Assembly (NCBI GenBank): GCA_964542255.1
Contig: CAZITV010000104.1
Coordinates: 1 to 8,313 of the forward strand
Direction: 5' to 3'
DNA: 8,313 nucleotides
DNA from: CAYMSF01 sp964542255
GTDB lineage: Bacteria > Verrucomicrobiota > Lentisphaeria > Victivallales > Victivallaceae
This document shows positions 1 through 5,476 of this stretch, piece by piece; positions within the stretch are counted from its first letter, which is position 1, and each line of letters opens with the position of its first letter. The notes beneath the pieces are model-generated. The model saw nothing but the letters and a program-made list of their open reading frames with translations, ran no database searches and was not told the origin of the DNA. Made by a program: the position numbers and the translations under genes.

Positions 1-175
1 AAGGACTTATGTTGAGACGCAAAAAGCATCGACCGACTTTTGGCGGGTTCATCTGTAATCAATAATAGAATGGAGATAAACCGGGTGAGCAAACAGAGGC
101 TTACACCTCACCAGCAACTAGGATATCAAATCAAGATATTCGGCAAAAATTCAATAGATTATTTCATTCCACTGC
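1..175. other. Left-edge sequence without a convincing gene
   Basis: This stretch lies downstream of the WYL regulator and runs to the window edge. A plus-strand frame is open from 16 to 213. It has an ATG at 70 with no Shine-Dalgarno and a GTG at 85 preceded by GGAG at 72-75, which would give a 42-residue peptide running into the 3' end of the WYL gene. I do not recognise the peptide and do not call it. A second plus frame is open from the window edge to a TAA at 56-58 and could be the tail of a gene starting outside. An inverted repeat GGTGAG (84-89) / CTCACC (107-112) with a 17-base spacer could be a weak hairpin after the WYL gene, but no T-run follows it. Confidence 0.3.
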
Positions 176-1150
176 CTAATACGCCTTTAACATTTTTTGC
201 AGTGCCGTTTTGATTTCAGCGCGGAGTTTTTTTGGTTTTAGCAGCACTATTTGACCTTCTCTAGCCAGAACACAGGGAAATAATACTTCTCTGCTAACCG
301 ATGGAATTGTGATAATGCCATCGCTGCTGATTTTTTGATTGCGGTGCAATGGTTGCGCTATAAAATGGTCGCGAATATTTTTGGTGATTTTCAGTTTGAC
401 ATTGGTAATTTTTTCGAAACCGAGAAAATCATCGGAGGTGATTGATTTGATAATCTTGTTGTTCTGCTGAAATGTCCCGGCAAGCAGTTCCGCCGATTTA
501 ATCCGGTGTACTGCAAAGGTGCGGGTTTCATTCTTTAGATGACAAATTCCCTTGCTGTACCAGGAATTATTATAAAACACCAGAGTGTGCGGCTCAAAGT
601 CTCGGGTTGTTAATTCGCCTTTGTAGCCGCAATAATCAATCCGTATCACCTGGTGTTTCTGCCAGCCTTCGAATACATTCATAAAAATTTTAGGGTTGAT
701 ATCAACATACAAGCCGGAAAGAATGGTTAAACTCTTCAGATTGGCAGTATCCAGAAAATCCGGATTATTATTCTGCAGTAAATAATCAACCGCATTGCGG
801 ATTTTACCACGCAGCGGCGCGGGGAAAATAGCTTCAGCAATCCGCGCACCAATGACTGATGCAAGCATTTCGTTCTCGTCAAGCAATGCGGGTGCAATAA
901 AATCCCAGCCGTGGTGCTTAAGATAATAGCCGTTGTGCGCCCGGTCAAATGCCAATGGACACTTGAATTCACTCTCCAGGATTTTCATATCGCGCAGAAT
1001 TGTTTTCTTCGAACAGTCAATCTGTAATCCGTCATCAAGTGCAATGCGGCGGAAATCTTCCATTATTGTTTTTGAATTAGGATAACGGTTTTCTTTCAGC
1101 AGCGCGGATATCCGCGTTAAGCGGTGTAGTTGTGACTTTGGTCGCGGCAT
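176..1150 (-). CDS. WYL-domain transcriptional regulator with N-terminal HTH
   Basis: This is a 324-residue DNA-binding regulator of the HTH-WYL-WCX type, a cytosolic family in which the WYL domain senses a ligand or nucleic acid and the winged helix binds DNA. Residues 8-66 look like a DeoR/HTH_11-type winged helix, with a likely recognition helix at 47-62 (SKKTILRDMKILESEF). The WYL core spans about 165-222 and contains WYS at 197-199, the basic run at 207-217 and the conserved HRIKSAELL segment. Residues 250-322 fit the C-terminal WCX domain. Length is typical of the family. The ATG at 1150 is preceded by GGAG (plus-strand ctcc at 1159-1162) at 8 nt spacing. It is transcribed away from the vWA gene, and the two share a 116-bp spacer. 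That layout suggests autoregulation and control of the vWA gene, though this is inference. WYL regulators often control defence or stress loci, but no recognisable defence effector lies next to it here. Confidence 0.9.
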   Translation of the reverse strand: MPRPKSQLHRLTRISALLKENRYPNSKTIMEDFRRIALDDGLQIDCSKKTILRDMKILESEFKCPLAFDRAHNGYYLKHHGWDFIAPALLDENEMLASVIGARIAEAIFPAPLRGKIRNAVDYLLQNNNPDFLDTANLKSLTILSGLYVDINPKIFMNVFEGWQKHQVIRIDYCGYKGELTTRDFEPHTLVFYNNSWYSKGICHLKNETRTFAVHRIKSAELLAGTFQQNNKIIKSITSDDFLGFEKITNVKLKITKNIRDHFIAQPLHRNQKISSDGIITIPSVSREVLFPCVLAREGQIVLLKPKKLRAEIKTALQKMLKAY

Positions 1151-1187
1151 AATAAAAACTCCATTTTTTTAGTTTAAAAAAATCAAG

Positions 1188-1204
1188 TGGACGTTCTTTG
1201 TCCA
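1188..1204. promoter_or_regulatory. Candidate operator dyad in the WYL/vWA divergent spacer
   Basis: The sequence TGGAC-N7-GTCCA forms a perfect 5-bp inverted repeat with a 7-base spacer, centred at 1196. It sits in the 116-bp region between the divergent WYL and vWA genes. A possible vWA -10 element (TATATT, 1216-1221) lies 12 bases downstream. I see no good -35 at normal spacing, which would fit a regulator-dependent promoter. The dyad is the natural candidate for binding by the WYL protein, but short arms like these can arise by chance. Confidence 0.3.
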
Positions 1205-1231
1205 GTCTCATCTACTATATTATGGTTATGT

Positions 1232-1254
1232 TGAAATTCAAACAACAAATTTCA
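1232..1254 (+). promoter_or_regulatory. AT-rich hairpin touching the vWA ribosome binding site
   Basis: TGAAATT (1232-1238) pairs perfectly with AATTTCA (1248-1254) across a 9-base loop, and the last paired base is the first base of the AGGAGG at 1254-1259. In the mRNA leader this could mildly limit ribosome access. The stem has only one G-C pair, so it would be weak. It overlaps a shorter palindrome, TTGAA-A-TTCAA, at 1231-1241. Confidence 0.2.
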
Positions 1255-1259
1255 GGAGG
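1254..1259 (+). promoter_or_regulatory. Shine-Dalgarno AGGAGG fixing the vWA start at 1267
   Basis: A full AGGAGG stands 7 bases before the ATG at 1267. It selects this start over the in-frame TTG at 1198, which would add 23 residues with no ribosome binding site and no family resemblance. Confidence 0.85.
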
Positions 1260-1266
1260 AGCGAGA

Positions 1267-1848
1267 ATGAACGATTACACCCACATTTGTATCGTGCTGG
1301 ATGCGTCCGGTTCGATGTCCTGCATTGAAAACGAAACCAAAACCAGTTTCAACAGGTTCTTGGACGAACAACGCAAATTGCAGGGGAAGACTGTCGTCGA
1401 CCTATATCAGTTTGCCGATAATGTCAATAAAATCATTGATTCGGTGGATTTGTCGAAAATCAACGAGGATTTGATGAGTAAATATTGTTGTCGCGGCAAT
1501 ACTGCACTGCATGATGCGGTTTGTACCGCGATTGACACCTTGGGCAAGGAGTTGACGGTGTTACACGAGGACTCGCGTCCAGAGCATGTGCTCTTCGCAA
1601 TCATTACCGATGGGGAGGAAAATGCCAGCCGCCATTTCACACTAGATGATGTTAAACAGCGGATTAAACATCAAACCGAAGTTTATAGTTGGGACTTTGA
1701 TTTTCTCGCCGCGAATCAGGACGCGTTCGCAACCGGCACTGCTATGGGATTGGTGGAAGAGCAATGCGTGCAGTTCTCTCTCAGAGATGTCGGCACGGTT
1801 GCATCCAGGCTTAGTGACCGATCATTCTCCATAAGAAAAAAAAAGTGA
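1267..1848 (+). CDS. Small von Willebrand factor A (MIDAS) domain protein
   Basis: This is a 193-residue cytosolic protein that is almost entirely one vWA domain, with no signal peptide or membrane segment. The metal-ion-dependent adhesion site is complete: DxSxS at D12, S14 and S16 (LDASGSM), the threonine at T79 in GNTALHDAV, and the aspartate at D115 in AIITDGEENASR. The later segment WDFDFLAANQDAFATGTAMG (142-161) matches a family of stand-alone bacterial and phage vWA proteins, which usually have a glycine-alanine-asparagine here. The domain normally mediates Mg2+-dependent protein binding. Its partner is unknown, and no MoxR-type ATPase or kinase is adjacent. The gene diverges from the WYL regulator and is followed by a strong terminator, so it is probably a single-gene unit. 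It ends in an A9 tract (1836-1844) just before the TGA. With one A fewer, the frame would continue 9 residues as SDGITDFLN before a TAA. Confidence 0.9.
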   Translation: MNDYTHICIVLDASGSMSCIENETKTSFNRFLDEQRKLQGKTVVDLYQFADNVNKIIDSVDLSKINEDLMSKYCCRGNTALHDAVCTAIDTLGKELTVLHEDSRPEHVLFAIITDGEENASRHFTLDDVKQRIKHQTEVYSWDFDFLAANQDAFATGTAMGLVEEQCVQFSLRDVGTVASRLSDRSFSIRKKK

Positions 1849-1915
1849 TGGCATTACTGACTTTTTGAATTAACTTTATATTATATTCGTAATAGTGGAG
1901 GGGATACTGTTGCGG

Positions 1916-1951
1916 GGGAGGTTGTTCCTGCGAATTCAGGAACAGCCTCCC
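1916..1951 (+). terminator. Strong hairpin, likely terminator of the vWA unit
   Basis: A 15-bp stem pairs 1916-1930 with 1937-1951 around a 6-base loop (CGAATT). The only non-Watson-Crick pair is T1922/G1945, which is a G-U wobble in plus-strand RNA but an A-C mismatch in minus-strand RNA, so the structure favours plus-strand transcripts. It is followed by ATTTTA. It lies 67 bases after the vWA stop and 3 bases beyond the stop of the convergent metallophosphoesterase. It could therefore serve both genes, though no T-run follows it on the minus strand. Confidence 0.8.
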
Positions 1952-1954
1952 ATT

Positions 1955-2866
1955 TTACCGTATGGTTTTACTATTCACTGGAATGTCTGCCGGCGGTTTT
2001 TCAACGGCATAAGAGCATTGACTGCCGCAGCCGTACAGAGAGACTGTTCCGGTCGCGGCATCAACCAGGATGTATGCGTATGAGGTGCCGGGATATGCGT
2101 CTTCGACCATCGCCCAAACAGTATAATAGGTGATGCCGTTCACAACATTTTTGGTTCCGGCGCGGTGGTCGTGCCCCTGGAATACCGCAATGACTTTTTG
2201 AGAACGTTCCAGTACATTACGGACATCCGGAGCATTTCTGAGAAGATGCGGGTTGGTTTTTGGGTCGCCGTCAAGCCGTTGATGGATAAAGACTACGGCT
2301 TTACCTGGAATATTGTTCAACGTTGTTTCGAGCCAGTTCAGTTGAGTCTGCGGCAGAAACGACTTATCCCACGGTGGGGTGTGCGATTTTCCGGTAATAT
2401 CCCAGTTGCCGTCAAGAATGATAAATGTAACACCCTTTAACTCGAAAGAGTAGTAAGGTGCTTTAAATCCTGACACGGTGCTGCAAAACGATTTACGCGG
2501 GCTGTCGTGATTGCCGAGTACATAATGGCGGCGGGCGGCGGGAAACCGGGAGTACTCTGCGTCAAGGGTATTAAGATAATCCTGCGAATATAGGTCAACC
2601 ATGTCGCCAAGTTCGATGACAAAGTCTGGATTCCACGTTAACATGGCATCAGTGAAATCTTTCATTTTACGCAATGAATCCCGGTAATGTCTGCTCCCGG
2701 AACTGTTTTTGTCTGCACCTTGCGGATCGGCGGCTAGCCCAATACGGATAATGCCGGAAGTGGTATTTGTCTGTGCCGTTTGACACCAGCCAGATGCCAA
2801 GATAAACCCGAACAACACGGCTGTAATTAGAAACGAATAATATGATCTGCGGTTTATAGATGGCAT
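1955..2866 (-). CDS. Exported calcineurin-like metallophosphoesterase, ADPRibase-Mn-like
   Basis: This 303-residue protein has an N-terminal export signal: basic SINRR, a hydrophobic stretch at about 11-26, then C28. The residue before C28 is tryptophan, so it is not a good lipobox. The dinuclear-metal phosphoesterase motifs run in order: D47-P-Q49, GDMVD with D88 and D91, GNHD at 118-121, FIHQ with H195, and GHDH at 231-234. Glutamine in place of histidine in the first motif, with the RHYRDSLRKMKDF segment (59-71) before the GDxxD, resembles the Mn-dependent ADP-ribose/CDP-alcohol diphosphatase group. The substrate is probably a nucleotide-diphosphate or phosphodiester compound in the periplasm, but it cannot be fixed from sequence. 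The ATG at 2866 has GGAG at 2873-2876 with 6-base spacing. A CxxxC pair (C280, C284) near the C-terminus could form a disulphide. The gene faces the vWA unit across the 1916-1951 hairpin. Confidence 0.88.
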   Translation of the reverse strand: MPSINRRSYYSFLITAVLFGFILASGWCQTAQTNTTSGIIRIGLAADPQGADKNSSGSRHYRDSLRKMKDFTDAMLTWNPDFVIELGDMVDLYSQDYLNTLDAEYSRFPAARRHYVLGNHDSPRKSFCSTVSGFKAPYYSFELKGVTFIILDGNWDITGKSHTPPWDKSFLPQTQLNWLETTLNNIPGKAVVFIHQRLDGDPKTNPHLLRNAPDVRNVLERSQKVIAVFQGHDHRAGTKNVVNGITYYTVWAMVEDAYPGTSYAYILVDAATGTVSLYGCGSQCSYAVEKPPADIPVNSKTIR

Positions 2867-2881
2867 CTTTGTCTCCGATTA

Positions 2882-3004
2882 TTATGAATTACCGTCAGCG
2901 CCAAAAATCTCAAAATAACCTTGTCCGGCTCCTGCGGATTGCATTCTTTCGACTTTGGATTCGTACCCTTCAAGTTCCTTCGATACCCTGGTATCGGCGG
3001 ACTT
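2882..3004 (-). pseudogene. Coding-like open frame without a usable start; possible gene remnant
   Basis: On the minus strand a 40-codon frame is open from just after a TGA (3005-3007) to a TAA at 2882-2884, which lies just before the metallophosphoesterase ribosome binding site. Its composition is protein-like (ELEGYESKVERMQSAGAG, then GYFEIFGADGN). The only ATG in it is at 2944, which would leave 20 residues, and it has no Shine-Dalgarno. It could be the 3' remnant of a lost gene or part of a dispersed intergenic repeat. A second minus-strand frame through the same stretch is also open, which weakens the coding case. Confidence 0.25.
2981..2996. repeat. Palindrome CGATACC-CT-GGTATCG
   Basis: This is a perfect 7-bp inverted repeat with a 2-base centre. 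It lies at the edge of the 50% GC block, just before the composition drops to AT-rich. It could be an operator for either divergent gene, or the end of a repeat unit. The very short centre favours a protein-bound DNA dyad over an RNA hairpin. Confidence 0.35.
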
Positions 3005-3148
3005 TCAGAATACAAACCAAACTAAAAATCTGTGCAATCTTTACTATCTTTTAGAATGCTGCTCTGTATTGCTTAAAATATCCTTCATTTCAAGATAAAA
3101 TACAAGCTGAATTTAATAAAATTAGTTATAGTTTTATAGTGGTTGACC

Positions 3149-3176
3149 TTGTAAGATTGTTGCAGAGAATTATAGT
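3149..3176 (+). promoter_or_regulatory. Candidate promoter of the YeeE/YedE pair
   Basis: TTGTAA (3149-3154) and TATAGT (3171-3176) are separated by 16 bases, and the -10 matches the sigma-70 consensus at 5 of 6 positions. A better -35-like TTGACC at 3143-3148 is 22 bases away, which is too far. The start point would be near 3183, about 29 bases before the ATG. A second TATAGT lies at 3135-3140. The region is AT-rich and such matches are easy to find, so confidence is moderate to low. Confidence 0.35.
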
Positions 3177-3211
3177 ATGGCAACATTTATTAGTTAAGGA
3201 GCAAATCTATC

Positions 3212-3721
3212 ATGATCAAAGTATTATCGGGCAAATGGCCATTCTATGTGAATGGTGTGCTGATTGCGCTGACGGTGATTCTTGGGTTATATCTGTTTGA
3301 CGACAGCTTGGGAATGAGTGACGGTATGACCGTAATTTCAGAATTTTGCAAAGAGTCGGTAAAAGAGAAAAAATTGGCAGAGACTCCGCCGCTGGACTGG
3401 CAGACAGGTTTTTTAATCGGTATTTTTATCGGGGCGCTGGCGGCGGCAATTTCCAGCGGGCAGTGGAAGTTTCGCATCACTCAAGGTTCAGACGGTGGTT
3501 TTTTCCGCTCGTTCTTTGATACAGTAATTTACAGTTTAGGCGGTGGATTTTTGGTGATGCTGGGTTTACAGATCGGCGGCGATACGTTTTTTGGACAATG
3601 GGCGGCGGCAATGCAGATGTCAGCCGGGTCGTGGATATTTTTGATAGCGTTCTTTGCAACCGCGGTTTTAATCGCGATAGTGTTGGAGCGCCGTAAAGAA
3701 GGCAGCAGCGGCAAGGAGTAA
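3212..3721 (+). CDS. YeeE/YedE-family membrane transporter, first subunit
   Basis: This is a 169-residue inner-membrane protein with hydrophobic segments at about 10-30, 66-82, 106-124 and 138-158 and a charged, Ser/Gly-rich tail. The segment LGGGFLVMLGLQIGGDTFFGQWAAAMQMSAGSW (109-141, in parts) matches the YeeE/YedE (Sulf_transp, DUF395) motif, in which the family usually has GGC followed by a T/S-x-GQG turn. Here the cysteine position appears to be D124. Family members move thiosulfate or are linked to selenium uptake. The only cysteine is C46, in the loop after the first membrane segment. AAGGAG at 3196-3201 precedes the ATG by 10 bases. The gene is followed after 7 bases by the second subunit, so the pair looks like a two-gene form of a transporter that is often a single two-domain chain. 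The substrate is unknown. Confidence 0.75.
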   Translation: MIKVLSGKWPFYVNGVLIALTVILGLYLFDDSLGMSDGMTVISEFCKESVKEKKLAETPPLDWQTGFLIGIFIGALAAAISSGQWKFRITQGSDGGFFRSFFDTVIYSLGGGFLVMLGLQIGGDTFFGQWAAAMQMSAGSWIFLIAFFATAVLIAIVLERRKEGSSGKE

Positions 3722-3728
3722 TAATATT

Positions 3729-4298
3729 ATGGAACCATTGGCTTTAACCGGCAATTACCGGATGGTCGCGGCAATTATACTCGGAATCTTTTTTGGCTTT
3801 ATCCTGATAAAATCAGACTTGGCATTCCGCAAAAATTGTCTCGACGCAGTTTTACTAAAAAATGGCAGAGTTCTGAAAACCATGCTGATTTCATTAGCAG
3901 TTGGAGTGATAATATTTTTCTTCGCAGAACGTTCCGGATTGGTGCATTTACAGGTACGCACCGGTTATTTCTGGGCATCACTGATTGGCGGTATTTTAGC
4001 CGGTTTGGGGTTCGCGCTCTGTGCACGGGTTCCAGTAAGCGCGATTGCCGGCCTTGCCGCCGGCAGAGTTTACGTGGTTTGGGTAATTGTCGGGATGCTG
4101 CTGGCTATTCCCTGCGTCCAGTTTATGTCTAACCTGCTGACTAAATCCATTTACAGTTGGTCTGCGCCAATTGAAACTCAAGGCTCAATCAGCGCTTTTT
4201 TTGACGTCGCCAATCCGGCGTTATGGGTGGCAGGGGTTGCGCTGCTGCTGACACTGCTGTTTCACTTTACCCTCGGCGGAGATGAAAGCGACAAATAG
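3729..4298 (+). CDS. YeeE/YedE-family membrane transporter, second subunit
   Basis: This 189-residue membrane protein has hydrophobic segments at about 11-27, 50-66, 80-98, 114-134 and 164-181. It matches the second half of YeeE/YedE proteins: GIFFGFILIKSDLAFRKNC (19-37), the YFWASLIGGILAGLGFAL stretch, then CARVPVSAIAGLAAGR (98-113). The family usually has a G-Y/G-C-P motif there. Aligning on P102 places V101 at the cysteine, with C98 three residues earlier; C37 and C129 are the other cysteines. The ribosome binding site AAGGAG (3713-3718) lies inside the last codons of the first subunit, so translation is probably coupled. No sulfurtransferase or SelD-like partner is in the window. It ends convergently, 37 bases from the heptosyltransferase stop, with no clear terminator between them. 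Confidence 0.78.
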   Translation: MEPLALTGNYRMVAAIILGIFFGFILIKSDLAFRKNCLDAVLLKNGRVLKTMLISLAVGVIIFFFAERSGLVHLQVRTGYFWASLIGGILAGLGFALCARVPVSAIAGLAAGRVYVVWVIVGMLLAIPCVQFMSNLLTKSIYSWSAPIETQGSISAFFDVANPALWVAGVALLLTLLFHFTLGGDESDK

Positions 4299-4335
4299 TT
4301 GCCGGAAGAATATTACTGTGAGCTGCCGGTTGCGG

Positions 4336-5445
4336 TTATGGAACAACGGTCAGAGCTTTCAACGCTTCAATTGCCATTTCCGGAGTTAATTTAGTCATGC
4401 AGACTCGATGTCCAAGCGGACACTGACGCTTAAAGCAGGGCGCACAAGGCTCGCGCTGGTGTAAAATATGCCATTTACCGGAAATCGGCGCGGTGGCCGA
4501 CGGGTCGGTCGGACCGAATAACGCCACACCGGGTACGCCCAGCGCTGCCGCCAAATGCATTATTCCGCTGTCATTGGCCAATACCACTGCAGAATTGCGC
4601 AAAATCAGCATTAATTCCGTCAAATTTGTCTTTCCAGCAAGATTGTGTGCCAATTCCGGCGGCAATCCGGCAACCGCCTGCTGACAAATATCGCGTTCAG
4701 AACCGGAACCCAGCACTGCCACGGTGCCGCCGCGTTGAATCCACCACGCGGCAACCGCGTTAAACGATGAAGAGTCCCAGCGTTTAGAGCTGCCATAAGC
4801 GGCGCCGGCGGCCAGTGCCAGTAATTTTTTTTCAGCCAGCAGCGGCAGCAATTCATCACGCAGCAGTTGTTCCGCCGGCGGGAGTTTAAATTCCGGCAAT
4901 CCGCCGTCCCAGCGCGGCGCCCCAAGCGCATAAACCATTGCCAGATACTTGCAGGTATGCTGCAGATTATTTAACACCCCGTCGCGGCGGCATTCAAACT
5001 TAAAGCTGCGGCGCAGCATCCAGCTGCGGCACCGCGCCGCTGCGCCATATAACCGGTGAATACCGGAAAGGTGCAGTTGAATGACATCGCGCAGAGAGTT
5101 ATTAAAGAGTATGGCGGCACCCGGACAGATGCGGCGCAATTGATCAAATTCTTCGCTGCTCCAATTTCGGCTGGAACGGCATAGCGGGAAGATTTTATCT
5201 ACAAACGGTAATGCTTTATAAAATTCTTCGAGATTTTCGGGGCAAATGACAAAGATTCCACAAGAGCCAGGGATGATTTTTTTGAGCTGCATAATTGCCG
5301 GCAGGGTCATTACTGCATCGCCGAGCCAATTAGGCGAACGGATTAGGATTCCGTCTTTCAGGGTTTCTGACTGCAGCGGGGTAACTGGAAAAACTGGCAC
5401 ATTTTCCAGCCATGCCGGAGCTTTGGGTATTTTGACAATATTCAT
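4336..5445 (-). CDS. waaF: ADP-heptose:LPS heptosyltransferase II-like (glycosyltransferase family 9)
   Basis: This is a 369-residue cytosolic, membrane-associated GT-B enzyme that adds L-glycero-D-manno-heptose from ADP-heptose to the LPS inner core. The N-terminal motif IRSPNWLGDAVMTLP (35-49) has the GD that carries the catalytic aspartate (D43). GAAYGSSKRW (214-223), the ADP-heptose site NDSGIMHLAAALG (291-303), FGPTDP (310-315) and the cysteine-rich CAPCFKRQCPLG plus C349 at 334-349 are all typical of the WaaF subgroup. I chose the ATG at 5445. The frame is open up to 5601, but that extension lies over the end of the SEDS gene and is not family-like. The chosen start has only a weak CAAGAA-type ribosome binding site and is 31 bases after the SEDS stop. 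It is the last gene of the envelope operon. The leading 30 residues before the first motif are longer than in the enterobacterial enzyme. Confidence 0.9.
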   Translation of the reverse strand: MNIVKIPKAPAWLENVPVFPVTPLQSETLKDGILIRSPNWLGDAVMTLPAIMQLKKIIPGSCGIFVICPENLEEFYKALPFVDKIFPLCRSSRNWSSEEFDQLRRICPGAAILFNNSLRDVIQLHLSGIHRLYGAAARCRSWMLRRSFKFECRRDGVLNNLQHTCKYLAMVYALGAPRWDGGLPEFKLPPAEQLLRDELLPLLAEKKLLALAAGAAYGSSKRWDSSSFNAVAAWWIQRGGTVAVLGSGSERDICQQAVAGLPPELAHNLAGKTNLTELMLILRNSAVVLANDSGIMHLAAALGVPGVALFGPTDPSATAPISGKWHILHQREPCAPCFKRQCPLGHRVCMTKLTPEMAIEALKALTVVP

Positions 5446-5476
5446 GATATTCTTGATGTTATGAGTGCAGTCAATT

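Larger units (their letters stand above)
2867..3211. other. 345-bp divergent spacer of two different compositions
   Basis: This spacer lies between the metallophosphoesterase (minus) and the YeeE/YedE pair (plus). By hand count, 2891-3000 is about 50% GC while 3001-3110 is about 29%, a sharp change near 3000. The left part holds the metallophosphoesterase ribosome binding site, a coding-like antisense frame and a palindrome (listed separately). The right part is AT-rich leader and promoter sequence. A plus-strand frame at 2860-3054 is open but has no ribosome binding site and an unconvincing composition. Confidence 0.6.

Noticed and set aside
1180..1190. 11-base match aaatcaagtgg shared with 8206-8216, both upstream of genes
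   Set aside because: Several exact 11-mer repeats are expected by chance in a window of this size, and the flanks do not match.
1198..1266. TTG-initiated extension of the vWA protein
   Set aside because: AGGAGG at 1254-1259 points to the ATG at 1267, and the extension covers the candidate operator and promoter.
2165..2440. 91-codon plus-strand frame
   Set aside because: It is antisense to the metallophosphoesterase catalytic motifs and has no start signal.
4046..4065. Perfect stem TGCCGGC-N6-GCCGGCA
   Set aside because: It is inside the second transporter gene and is explained by Ala/Gly codons in the conserved AIAGLAAG segment. There is no T-run.
3836..4132. 98-codon plus-strand frame and nearby minus-strand frames
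   Set aside because: They are shadows of the second transporter subunit, whose membrane segments and motif are in the other frame.
4299..4335. Possible terminator between the transporter and heptosyltransferase stops
   Set aside because: Only CCGG tetramers can pair, with a long loop and no T-run. I see no terminator here.
4620..4931. 103-codon minus-strand frame
   Set aside because: It is an alternative frame inside the heptosyltransferase gene, which carries the conserved motifs.
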